Source of the DNA: Veillonella infantium
Lineage (GTDB): Bacteria > Bacillota > Negativicutes > Veillonellales > Veillonellaceae
DNA: 64,000 bases
Reading direction: 5' to 3'
Assembly (NCBI RefSeq): GCF_002959895.1
Contig: NZ_PPDD01000012.1
Coordinates: 1 to 64,000 of the forward strand
Of this stretch, positions 42,812 through 50,616 are shown piece by piece; positions within the stretch are counted from its first letter, which is position 1, and every line of letters begins with the position of its first letter. Both the position numbers and the translations under genes were made by a program. The notes beneath the pieces are model-generated. The model ran no database searches. It saw nothing but the letters and a program-made list of their open reading frames with translations, and was not told the origin of the DNA.

Positions 42812-43381
42812 ATGGCATCTGTAAATGTATACGATTTAAACTATACCGATGCCTTCGTGCTAGGCATCAAAAACTACGCCAATTTTAAAGGTCGTGCAAG
42901 TCGTAGTGAATACTGGCGGTTCATAGCTGGAGTCATGATGGTTCAAGGAACGCTAGGGATTGTAGCCATTCTTTGTAACGGAGTAGGTCTCTATAATTTT
43001 GAGTCTATCATTGATACGATTAATCTATTAGTGACTCTGTTTTTCCTGATTCCTAATATCGCCATCACAACGCGACGTATGCATGATATTGGGCGTAGTG
43101 GCTGGACTCAGCTAATTTCCTTTATTCCTATTATAGGTTTCTTTATATTTTTGACCTATGAATTGAAACGAGGCGATGAAGGTGAGAATAGTTACGGTGA
43201 AAGAACCGCTTATGTACCTGTCACCGCTGTTATGAGTAACTCTATAGGACTTGAAGAAACACCTTCTCGTCGTCAGGATTGGATTATGGGGATCACCATT
43301 TTTATTATTCAGTCCATAATATTTGGAAATACCATAGGTGATATATTATGGTATGGCATTAATGCCAATGGCTACATATAG
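42812..43381 (+). CDS. DUF805 family membrane protein (copy 2)
   Basis: The 189-residue protein has the full DUF805 pattern: KNYANFKGRASRSEYWRF at residues about 19-36, three or four helices, TTRRMHDIGRSGW near 85 and SFIPIIGFFIFLTYELKRGDEGENSYGE near 103-130. The loop after the last helix (GDEGxNxYG) is characteristic. The start ATG 42812 is preceded by GGAGG 6-7 bases upstream and comes one base after the preceding gene, so the two are coupled. Like copies 3 and 4 it carries the signature ASRSEYW. Function is unknown; the family is widespread and always membrane bound. Confidence 0.85.
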   Translation: MASVNVYDLNYTDAFVLGIKNYANFKGRASRSEYWRFIAGVMMVQGTLGIVAILCNGVGLYNFESIIDTINLLVTLFFLIPNIAITTRRMHDIGRSGWTQLISFIPIIGFFIFLTYELKRGDEGENSYGERTAYVPVTAVMSNSIGLEETPSRRQDWIMGITIFIIQSIIFGNTIGDILWYGINANGYI

Positions 43382-43599
43382 TATTAACCTGCATCAAATA
43401 GCATACTTATTATTTTATTTTATAAAAGTTTAACAACTCCTTTATAGACAATATAACACTTTGTAGTAAAATGAAATCAAGATGAATTTAAAAATATAGA
43501 TATGGTTACGTTACAACATATCTAAGTTACTATATGTGTTAAGAACAACAGGACTTTATGAGCTTCACTGTTTCCTGCTGTGAATGGAAGGAGTTTAGT

Positions 43600-44235
43600 A
43601 TGAGACCTTGTCCCTATTGTGGGCATGAGGTGTTAAAAAATGAACGATACTGTCCAAACTGTGGACGTATTCGTAAAGCACCTATTTCGTTAGATAAATA
43701 TAACTTGGGATTGATTGAAAACTTTAAACAATGTTTGATTTACAAATATGCTGACTTTGAAGGGCGTGCTAGTCGTAGTGAATATTGGAATTTCTTTTTG
43801 GTGTATCAATTGCTATTTGTAGCCATTCTATTCACCTGTGCATTCTTGAGCTATATCAGTCCGCTCTCTAGTGTGGTTGGCGTTGGCTTCGGGCTAGTCA
43901 TTCTTGTACTTATGTCCGTCGTTATGGTCATCCCTGGTGTAGCTGTTGCAGTACGACGCTTGCACGATCAAGGCCGCTCTGGCGGACTTGTCTTTGTGGG
44001 ACTCGTTCCTGTCATTGGTACAATTATATTACTAGTGTTAATGGCTCTTCCTGGTGAAAGCCACGCAAATCGCTTTGGCTCTCCTACTGGGCAAGTGATC
44101 TTAACAAAACAAATGGCTCATGAAATTGGTTTGATTGATGCTACACCTACCACAGGCCTTACAGCAGGATTACTATGTGCAATCTTTGTGCTGTGGTTCT
44201 TGGTGGATCGATTGCTAACGACAAGTGTGATATAA
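43600..44235 (+). CDS. Zinc-ribbon DUF805 membrane protein (copy 3)
   Basis: The 211-residue protein starts with a zinc ribbon, CPYCGHEVLKNERYCPNCG (residues 3-21), followed by a DUF805 membrane unit. That unit shows YADFEGRASRSEYWNFF near 50, four helices, AVRRLHDQGRSGGL near 128 and VPVIGTIILLVLMALPGE. Zinc ribbons of this type (zinc-ribbon_2/DZR) are often attached to membrane proteins of unknown role. ATG 43600 follows AAGGAG by 6-7 bases; the in-frame ATG at 43558 adds 14 residues before the ribbon and is less likely. A terminator follows. The gap before it (43382-43599) contains no gene. Confidence 0.85.
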   Translation: MRPCPYCGHEVLKNERYCPNCGRIRKAPISLDKYNLGLIENFKQCLIYKYADFEGRASRSEYWNFFLVYQLLFVAILFTCAFLSYISPLSSVVGVGFGLVILVLMSVVMVIPGVAVAVRRLHDQGRSGGLVFVGLVPVIGTIILLVLMALPGESHANRFGSPTGQVILTKQMAHEIGLIDATPTTGLTAGLLCAIFVLWFLVDRLLTTSVI

Positions 44236-44257
44236 AAAATAAAATATATATACAAAG

Positions 44258-44291
44258 AACAGCCTCTTGCATGGTGCAATAGGCTGTTTTG
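44258..44291 (+). terminator. Terminator after DUF805 copy 3
   Basis: The stem AACAGCCT/AGGCTGTT, with an inner TTGC/GCAA stem, is followed by TT. The next gene has its own TATAAT near 44297. Confidence 0.78.
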
Positions 44292-44337
44292 TTGTATAAT
44301 AAATTAATTTCAATTTGTCATTTGATAGGAGAGAATT

Positions 44338-44868
44338 ATGACTGATTTAAACATTAAAAACTTGGCGTATATTGATAATTTCAAGCATTCTGTAGTCGGT
44401 AATTTTGTAAACTTTAGTACTAGAGCTAGTCGCAGTGAATATTGGCGATTTACAGCAGTTACAGTTGTCATAGGTTTTGTATTTAGTCTATTAAGATTTA
44501 TTTTTGGCAATACATTCTTGGAATCCCTCTTTAATTTATTATCCTTTGCATACACTTGTGCAATATTCTTGCCGTCTCTTGGTATTGCAGTTCGTCGTTT
44601 ACATGATATTAATAAATCTGGATGGTTTTTGCTACTTCCATTTATTCCAATTATCGGTCTTATATATGTTATTTATTTATTGGCTAAACCAGGTGATGCA
44701 GGCGATAACCAATATGGTTCCCCAGTAAGTTATGAAACAATCACAGCTGACGAATCTGCTCGTACGGGCCTTAAAGAAACACCATCTGAAAGCATGGACC
44801 AAAAAGCAATGATTGTGTGCCTCTGCCTTTGGGTTCTTAATATTTGGATATCTTTTTTATCAATATAA
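44338..44868 (+). CDS. DUF805 family membrane protein (copy 4)
   Basis: The 176-residue protein shows the DUF805 signature throughout: NFVNFSTRASRSEYWRF at residues about 22-38, helices near 42-65, 72-88, 103-120 and 155-175, AVRRLHDINKSGWFLLLPFIPIIGLIYVIYLLAKPGDAGDNQYG (residues about 85-128). Copies 2-4 share the ASRSEYW and RR[LM]HD motifs and the PII[GI]x segment but differ elsewhere, so the duplication is old. TAGGAGAG precedes the start. A good terminator follows. The function is unknown. Confidence 0.86.
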   Translation: MTDLNIKNLAYIDNFKHSVVGNFVNFSTRASRSEYWRFTAVTVVIGFVFSLLRFIFGNTFLESLFNLLSFAYTCAIFLPSLGIAVRRLHDINKSGWFLLLPFIPIIGLIYVIYLLAKPGDAGDNQYGSPVSYETITADESARTGLKETPSESMDQKAMIVCLCLWVLNIWISFLSI

Positions 44869-44872
44869 GAAA

Positions 44873-44896
44873 ACGCCTGCTTATGCAGGCTTTTTT
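44873..44896 (+). terminator. Terminator after DUF805 copy 4
   Basis: The stem GCCTGC/GCAGGC with a TTAT loop is followed by six T. Confidence 0.92.
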
Positions 44897-44942
44897 AGTT
44901 ATTAGGACTTTAAAATCTTTGTAAAATTAGGTGATGAAATAT

Positions 44943-44972
44943 TTGACAATCTACCCTCGTGAGTCCTATAAT
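44943..44972 (+). promoter_or_regulatory. ileS promoter
   Basis: Consensus TTGACA (44943-44948) and TATAAT (44967-44972) with 18-base spacing precede the T-box leader. Confidence 0.9.
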
Positions 44973-44979
44973 TATCTAT

Positions 44980-45253
44980 TATATGAAGATTGCGTTGAAA
45001 AAGACGGCATATCTCAGACGGATTTAGTAGAGACCAAACTCATGGGCTGAAAGGTTTGGAAATCTAGAGATTTGCGGATCACTTTGGAGCAAGCGGTAAC
45101 GCCGCCGGTGAACACCGTTATATGTTTAAGTGGCTTTCACAAAATGAAGCCTAGTTATTTCGTATGCTCGGAATATTCTAGCTTTCACAGAAGGTCAGTA
45201 GGGTGGTACCACGGATATTACGTCCGTCCCTTCGGGGGCGGGCGATTTTTTTA
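44980..45253 (+). ncRNA. T-box leader, isoleucine specific
   Basis: The T-box core AGGGTGGTACCACGG lies near 45198-45212. A specifier loop GCGGATCAC gives ATC (Ile) at 45078-45080. A terminator (45221-45230 with 45235-45244, then a T run to 45253) can compete with the antiterminator. The leader fits its downstream gene ileS. Uncharged tRNA-Ile would allow read-through. Confidence 0.93.
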
Positions 45254-45270
45254 TGTAAAAGGAGCACATC

Positions 45271-48105
45271 ATGGATTACGGTAAGACGTTACATTTGCCT
45301 GAAACAGAATTCCCAATGCGCGGCAATTTGCCTAAGCGCGAACCAGAAATCTTAAAGTTCTGGGAAGACAACAAAATTTATCAAAAACGTTTGGAATTGC
45401 GTAAAGACGCAAAACCTTTCATCTTGCATGATGGCCCTCCATACGCAAATGGTAAATTGCACATCGGTCATGCCCTCAACAAAACGTTGAAGGACATCAT
45501 CATGAAATACAAGACTATGACTGGTCATTATACTCGCTACATTCCTGGTTGGGATACGCACGGTTTGCCAATCGAGCATGCGGTTATTAAAAACACAGGT
45601 CTTAACCGTCATGAAATGGCGCCATTGGACTTGCGCAATAAATGTAAGGAATATGCATTAGAATGCGTAGAAACTCAAAAACAAGATTTTATTCGCTTTG
45701 GTGTATTAGGCGAATGGGATCGCCCTTATTTGACATTGCGTCCTGAGTTCGAAGTTAAACAACTTGGTATTTTTGGCGAAATGGCAAAACGCGGCCATAT
45801 CTACAAAGGTCTTAAAACTGTATACTGGTGTACTCACTGTGAAACTGCATTAGCAGAAGCAGAAATCGAATACGCTGAGAAAAAATCCTTCTCTATTTAC
45901 GTAAAATTCCCTTACGTATCCGAGAAAAAGGTAACTTTGCCAGCTGGCGTAGATCCAAAACAAGCATACTCCGTTATTTGGACAACTACTCCTTGGACAA
46001 TGCCTGCCAACGTAGCAATCTCTGTTAACCCAGAGCTTGAATATGGTTGGGTAAAAGTAGGAGACGAATACTACTTGATGGCTACTGAACTTGTTGATGC
46101 GGCTATGAAAGATATCGGTATCGAAGACTACGAAATCGTAAATCGCTTCTCTGGTGCAGATTTAGAATTGGCTGAATTCAAACATCCATTTGTTGAACGT
46201 AATGCTACAGTATTGTGTGGTGACCATGTAACACTCGAAGCAGGTACTGGTTGCGTACATACAGCTCCTGCACACGGTGAAGATGACTTTAACATCGTTA
46301 TGCGTTATAACAAGGACGGTAAAACAGAGCTTCCTATCGTATCCCTTGTTAACGAAACTGGTAACTATACTAAACAAGTGGACGACAACCGTTATGGCGA
46401 TACTGAATTCCCATTGGCTGGCGTAGAAATTCATGATGCAGAGGTGCCTGTTATTAAAATTTTGGCGCACAATAATGCATTGCTTCATAAATCTAGCTTG
46501 CGTCACCAATACGCACACTGCTGGCGTTGTAAAAACCCTGTCATCTACCGTGCTACAGAACAATGGTTCTCCTCTGTAGATGGATATCGTCAACAAGCAC
46601 TTGATGCTATCGATAACCAAGTACAATGGATTCCTAAATGGGGCCATGATCGTATCTTCAACATGGTTCGCGATCGCGGTGACTGGGTAATCTCTCGTCA
46701 ACGTATTTGGGGCGTGCCAATTCCTATTTACTATTGTGAAAGCTGCGGCGAGCACATCATCAACGATGATACGATCAAAGCATTACAAGAAAAAGTAGCC
46801 GTAGAAGGCTCCGATGCTTGGTGGGCTCACAGTGCAAAAGAATTGTTACCAGAAGGTTTCAAATGTCCTCATTGCGGTCATGATGAGTTCAAAAAAGAAA
46901 CAGATATCATGGACGTATGGTTCGACTCTGGTTCCTCTTGGGCAGGTGTACTTGAAGTTAATGGCTTAGATGTACCATGTGCTATGTACCTTGAAGGTTC
47001 TGACCAACATCGCGGCTGGTTCAACTCTTCCTTGTTAACTGCAGTAGCAACAACAGGTAAAGCACCATACAACTCCGTATTGACTCACGGTTTTGTTGTG
47101 GACGGCGAAGGCCGCAAAATGTCTAAATCCGTAGGTAATACAGTAGCACCTAGCGACATTATCGACGTATACGGCGCTGACGTTATGCGTTTGTGGGTAT
47201 CTTCTGCGGATTACCAGGCAGACGTACGTTTGTCCAAAGACATTGTAAAACAATTATCTGAAGTATACCGTAAGATCCGTAATACATTCCGCTTCTTGCT
47301 TGGTAACTTGGATGACTTCAATCCAAATACTGATAAAGTGGCTTACGCAGATATGTCCGAATTTGATAAATGGGCATTGTTGCGCTTAGAAGAAGTACGT
47401 CAAAAGGTTACTGAAGCATACGAAAACTATGAATTCCACATGTTATATCATGCAATTCATAACTTCTGTACAGTAGACTTGAGCTCCATCTACCTTGATG
47501 TAATGAAAGATACTATGTATGCTGAAAGCAAAAACAACGTAGCTCGTCGTTCTGCTCAAACAGCGATGTACGAAATCTTGAAAACATTGGTAGCAATGGT
47601 ATCTCCAGTACTTTCTTTCACAGCGGAAGAAGTTTGGAAATACATGCCTAAAGAAGAAGGTATGCCTGAATCCGTTATGCTTCAAGATTGGCCACAAGGT
47701 CATCCTGAACACTTCAACCAAGAATTGGCTGATAAATGGAACCAATTGTTAGACTTGCGTACATCCGTACAAAAAGCATTGGAACTTGCTCGTCAAGACA
47801 AAACAATCGGTCATCCATTGGATGCATCCGTTACAGTATACGCTGAAGGCGCTGCATTCGACGCATTGAGCGCTCTTGGTGAAGAAGGCTTGGCTAAACT
47901 CGTAATCGTATCCGAAGCTCACATCGTTAATGGCGCTGCACCAGCAGAGGCTGTTAAAGATGAAGAAACAGGCGTAGCGACAGTAGTGGCTCCATCTGAA
48001 CTTGAAAAATGTGAACGTTGCTGGATCCACCGTGATACAGTCGGTCAAGATAGCGAACATCCTACACTTTGCCATCGTTGTGCAGAGGTAGTAAGAAGTA
48101 TATAA
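45271..48105 (+). CDS. ileS: Isoleucyl-tRNA synthetase
   Basis: The 944-residue class I synthetase charges tRNA-Ile in the cytoplasm. HIGH is at residues 64-67 (ANGKLHIGHALNK) and KMSKS at about 616-620. The editing (CP1) domain lies between, with WTTTPWTMPAN near 237 and the HTAPAHGEDDF editing motif near 330. The anticodon-binding domain follows, and the C-terminal zinc site is CERCWIHR with CHRCAEVV. This is the bacterial type with the zinc ribbon. The end RSI differs from a second copy of the gene's 3' tail at 48488, where the frame ends ESL; the original end may have been replaced by the duplication. Expression is controlled by the Ile T-box. Confidence 0.98.
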   Translation: MDYGKTLHLPETEFPMRGNLPKREPEILKFWEDNKIYQKRLELRKDAKPFILHDGPPYANGKLHIGHALNKTLKDIIMKYKTMTGHYTRYIPGWDTHGLPIEHAVIKNTGLNRHEMAPLDLRNKCKEYALECVETQKQDFIRFGVLGEWDRPYLTLRPEFEVKQLGIFGEMAKRGHIYKGLKTVYWCTHCETALAEAEIEYAEKKSFSIYVKFPYVSEKKVTLPAGVDPKQAYSVIWTTTPWTMPANVAISVNPELEYGWVKVGDEYYLMATELVDAAMKDIGIEDYEIVNRFSGADLELAEFKHPFVERNATVLCGDHVTLEAGTGCVHTAPAHGEDDFNIVMRYNKDGKTELPIVSLVNETGNYTKQVDDNRYGDTEFPLAGVEIHDAEVPVIKILAHNNALLHKSSLRHQYAHCWRCKNPVIYRATEQWFSSVDGYRQQALDAIDNQVQWIPKWGHDRIFNMVRDRGDWVISRQRIWGVPIPIYYCESCGEHIINDDTIKALQEKVAVEGSDAWWAHSAKELLPEGFKCPHCGHDEFKKETDIMDVWFDSGSSWAGVLEVNGLDVPCAMYLEGSDQHRGWFNSSLLTAVATTGKAPYNSVLTHGFVVDGEGRKMSKSVGNTVAPSDIIDVYGADVMRLWVSSADYQADVRLSKDIVKQLSEVYRKIRNTFRFLLGNLDDFNPNTDKVAYADMSEFDKWALLRLEEVRQKVTEAYENYEFHMLYHAIHNFCTVDLSSIYLDVMKDTMYAESKNNVARRSAQTAMYEILKTLVAMVSPVLSFTAEEVWKYMPKEEGMPESVMLQDWPQGHPEHFNQELADKWNQLLDLRTSVQKALELARQDKTIGHPLDASVTVYAEGAAFDALSALGEEGLAKLVIVSEAHIVNGAAPAEAVKDEETGVATVVAPSELEKCERCWIHRDTVGQDSEHPTLCHRCAEVVRSI
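48043..48092 (+). repeat. Direct repeat copy 1 within the ileS 3' end
   Basis: This 50-bp segment is repeated at 48488-48537 with three mismatches. It encodes the second half of the IleS zinc ribbon. Confidence 0.9.
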
Positions 48106-48257
48106 CATTTAATGAATATAATGTGAAAAATGATTATATTTATCTGATATATCGGTTATAGTGACTTTATTAATTTTATCTGATTATAATATTGGCCGTT
48201 TTAAGGTATAATGATTATATATAGAGGTTTCATTATTATTGAATGGAGGGCTATATT

Positions 48258-48482
48258 ATGTCCATAACAAAAAAAATAGAGAAAAAATTATTGGATAAAG
48301 AAGAAAAGCGCACTAAAGAATTATTAGATGAGTTACATATGGATAAAAAAGACGATTCCGACGTTAAAGTGAATGTGGAAACCGGTAATAAGCTCTATGA
48401 TCGATTATTGGAAAAAAAGACAGAACGGTTGTATGTACAAGAAGAGGCATTAGGGATAAAACCTAATTCGGATAAAAAATAA
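48258..48482 (+). CDS. Small charged hypothetical protein inserted behind ileS
   Basis: The 74-residue protein is mostly charged and helical: ITKKIEKKLLDKEEKRTKELLDELHMDKKDDSDVKVNVETGNKLYDRLLEKKTERLYVQEE. It has no signal, membrane segment or cysteines, and a coiled coil is likely over residues 5-35. I do not recognise it. ATG 48258 follows GGAGGG by 7 bases; an ATG at 48243 in the same frame lacks a site. It lies between two copies of the ileS 3' tail, so the gene seems to have arrived with the duplication. Codon use is AT-rich compared with ileS. Its function is unknown. Confidence 0.65.
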   Translation: MSITKKIEKKLLDKEEKRTKELLDELHMDKKDDSDVKVNVETGNKLYDRLLEKKTERLYVQEEALGIKPNSDKK

Positions 48483-48487
48483 ATTTA

Positions 48488-48550
48488 GGTCAAGACATCG
48501 AACATCCTACACTTTGCCATCGTTGTGCAGAGGTTGTTGAATCTCTATAA
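48488..48550 (+). pseudogene. ileS: Duplicated 3' end of ileS
   Basis: The sequence repeats ileS 48043-48092 with three mismatches and continues in frame to a stop, encoding GQDIEHPTLCHRCAEVVESL. It has no start and no ribosome binding site. It may be the original ileS terminus left behind after insertion of the 48.1-48.5 kb segment, or a partial duplication. Confidence 0.85.
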
Positions 48551-48607
48551 TCCAAAGAACATAATACATACTATGAGTTGTCTATTATGTATTAACTTCT
48601 AAATAGG

Positions 48608-48667
48608 AAACCCTTCTCTATACTACACTTAGTTATTCTTGGCTAAGCTAGTGAGAGAAGGGTTTTT
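48608..48667 (+). terminator. Terminator of the ileS region
   Basis: The 12-base arms AAACCCTTCTCT and AGAGAAGGGTTT enclose an inner CTTAG/CTAAG hairpin, followed by a T run. From 48668 to 48929 the DNA is AT-rich, with a TATACT (48865-48870) that probably starts the peptide transcript. Confidence 0.85.
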
Positions 48668-48929
48668 GTTATATGTATCTGTCCTGTAAGTACGTTTATG
48701 AAAATTAATATCCCTTAGTCTGTTAATTATTAAAATTTTATAGAAATTTATGAATTCGTTGCATGCTATCTTTCTCATAAAACTATCTATAATAATTGCT
48801 AACTTGTTATTTTCCTCATGAAAACTTAATGTGTAAATTTTTACTCATTTCACATTAAATTTAATATACTGGTTTAAGATGTTTATAGTTAGTTTAGTTA
48901 TTGTGCTTATATGAGAAGGAGGAACAGCA

Positions 48930-49007
48930 ATGGTAGCAACTATCATTAAAGCAATTTTGGCTGCACTTACTGGTTTAGCAAACGCAATCTTGCCTTTATT
49001 CAAATAA
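48930..49007 (+). CDS. 25-residue hydrophobic amphipathic peptide (leaderless-bacteriocin/PSM-like)
   Basis: A 25-codon ORF begins at ATG 48930 with a perfect AAGGAGG 7 bases upstream and ends TAA at 49005. The product starts MVATIIKAILAALTG and ends LANAILPLFK: almost all Ile, Leu, Ala and Val with two lysines, plus one Pro near the end. It would form an amphipathic helix. It has no leader or signal peptide. A TATACT promoter-like box lies 60 bases upstream and a strong intrinsic terminator follows 17 bases after the stop, so it is a self-contained transcription unit of about 180 bases. Similar small cationic helical peptides are phenol-soluble modulins, leaderless bacteriocins and type I toxins. 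Which class applies cannot be told from the sequence. There is no adjacent immunity or export gene. Confidence 0.7.
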   Translation: MVATIIKAILAALTGLANAILPLFK

Positions 49008-49023
49008 CAATTTCATTCCCCAG

Positions 49024-49060
49024 AAAAAAGACCACCTAGCTTGCAGGTGGTCTTTTTCTT
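49024..49060 (+). terminator. Terminator of the peptide gene
   Basis: The stem AAAAGACCACCT/AGGTGGTCTTTT with a 7-base loop is followed by a T run. The remaining 200 bases to the next gene are AT-rich without features. Confidence 0.93.
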
Positions 49061-49255
49061 TTACCTGAAAATAGAAATCAATTTGTAACATAATGATTTA
49101 GAGAATCTTTAACTATCGTTTAACTATAAGGCTTTATATTGACTATGGAAAATAGCATACCTATAATTAAGATGAATGAACCATGAAGTGAACGTGAAGA
49201 GCGTACAGTTTGTGTGGTTTTATTTCTTATGTAAAACGAGGGGAGCGTACAAGAC

Positions 49256-50503
49256 ATGAGAAGAAATTTGATTATTAAGGCTTTTGTTTTAGGTGCTATA
49301 AGTTGTGCTTTCACTATTACAGGACTGGCAGCCGATGGGCATGGACAAGGTATTGCAGATTCTACTACAGAAGTGAATGAGGCTAAACATGAAGCTGTTC
49401 GTTCTAATTGGATGGATCGCACAGATGTGGTAGTCGGCGTTGGTATGAAAGATTCGAAAGAGACGCATAGTCAGCACCATGCTGTTGGTGCATCATCGAT
49501 GAGACATGATGATCTAAATACTGTAACTTCGAAAAATTCAAAATCTACTGAAATCAATAAATTGTATATTGAGACCTTGCAACCTATAACCCATTATGAT
49601 GAAAACGCTAAAAGCGTTGTCTTTGTACAAGGTCGTATTGGGCGCAGTGGAGAAAAAATTTCATCTTATAAATTAGATAGTTATTTGGAGCCAGCCAGAC
49701 CTGCAGGGACGTTTATAACACATGATAAGCAAACAGATACGAAAGAATCATTAGGAATGAATGCTAATATTGGCATTGGCTATCGTCGCCTTAGCAAAGG
49801 TGAACATGCTTATGTTGGTGTTAATGCGTTCTATGACCATGTGTTTAAAGGCGGTTATAAGCGCGTTAGTGGCGGCTTAGAATATGTGGCAGGCCTTAAT
49901 GAATTTCATGCTAATCTGTACCGAAATCTAGGGACTGATGATAGAAAATATATAGGTCTCCATGGGCGTAGTGTTGTATTGGGTGATCCTGCAGGATTGT
50001 ATCCATATGGTATGGATCCTGATCAAAGTCTTTATAATTATGGTATTGCTGCTTATGAAAATCATTGGATGCTATCAGAAAAGGTTGCTGCCAGTGGGTT
50101 TGATGTAGGATACTCACGAACTTTCAAAAATGCTCGCTGGGCTCGTGCTTATGCGGACTATTATAATTGGCGTGGTAGAGAGGCTGTAAGAGTAGGGTAT
50201 TATAAATTAAAAAAACGTGATGCCATAAAAGGTTTTAAAGTGGGTGCAGAATTCCATATCACACCGCATCTTACCCTCGATGCGGGTTACCAAACGGCAT
50301 CTCATCATTTGAGTGGTCCTTATGCGACTTTGAAATATACCATCGGCACATCTAAGTTTGCTTGGCGTGGTGGTAAACATAGTGAAAGCGCGATTACAAC
50401 GGCTCGTTCCAAGATGCTTGATAAGGTACATCGTAGCGATATGGTTGTACAAGAAATTGTGGAAAATACTTATGAACAGCAGTTTGTCGATGTTGGTTTA
50501 TAG
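49256..50503 (+). CDS. Inverse autotransporter beta-barrel domain protein (intimin/invasin type)
   Basis: The 415-residue protein has a signal peptide (LIIKAFVLGAISCAFTITGLAA, about 25 residues), a linker of about 130 residues, and a barrel of the inverse autotransporter type. The barrel shows ESLGMNANIGIGYRRLSKGEHAYVGVNAFYDHVFKGGYKRVSGGLEYVAG (residues about 163-212), followed by paired strands to the end. This pattern (N-x-G-x-G-Y-R, then G-x-N-x-F-Y-D) is the hallmark of intimin and invasin barrels. In the family a passenger with Ig-like domains follows the barrel. Here the protein ends soon after it (EIVENTYEQQFVDVGL), so no passenger is present. A GAGGGGAG lies 11 bases before the start. 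It could be a truncated adhesin or a free-standing barrel. It supports an outer membrane in the host. Confidence 0.85.
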   Translation: MRRNLIIKAFVLGAISCAFTITGLAADGHGQGIADSTTEVNEAKHEAVRSNWMDRTDVVVGVGMKDSKETHSQHHAVGASSMRHDDLNTVTSKNSKSTEINKLYIETLQPITHYDENAKSVVFVQGRIGRSGEKISSYKLDSYLEPARPAGTFITHDKQTDTKESLGMNANIGIGYRRLSKGEHAYVGVNAFYDHVFKGGYKRVSGGLEYVAGLNEFHANLYRNLGTDDRKYIGLHGRSVVLGDPAGLYPYGMDPDQSLYNYGIAAYENHWMLSEKVAASGFDVGYSRTFKNARWARAYADYYNWRGREAVRVGYYKLKKRDAIKGFKVGAEFHITPHLTLDAGYQTASHHLSGPYATLKYTIGTSKFAWRGGKHSESAITTARSKMLDKVHRSDMVVQEIVENTYEQQFVDVGL

Positions 50504-50565
50504 GAATTTCCGTGTTCATTACCCTCATGATCATTTATAATAGTTTAGTCTATTTATAGCTTATA

Positions 50566-50600
50566 AAAAGGAGCTAGTACTTTCTGTACTAGCTCCTTTT
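50566..50600. terminator. Bidirectional terminator
   Basis: A 15-bp perfect stem (AAAAGGAGCTAGTAC with its complement) with a TTTCT loop lies between the convergent inverse-autotransporter and Sel1 genes. Confidence 0.93.
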
Positions 50601-50616
50601 ATGTTTTGGGTCATTT

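Noticed and set aside
45352-48108. Several long open frames on the minus strand of ileS
   Set aside because: They follow the codon structure of ileS in antisense, lack ribosome binding sites and match no family.
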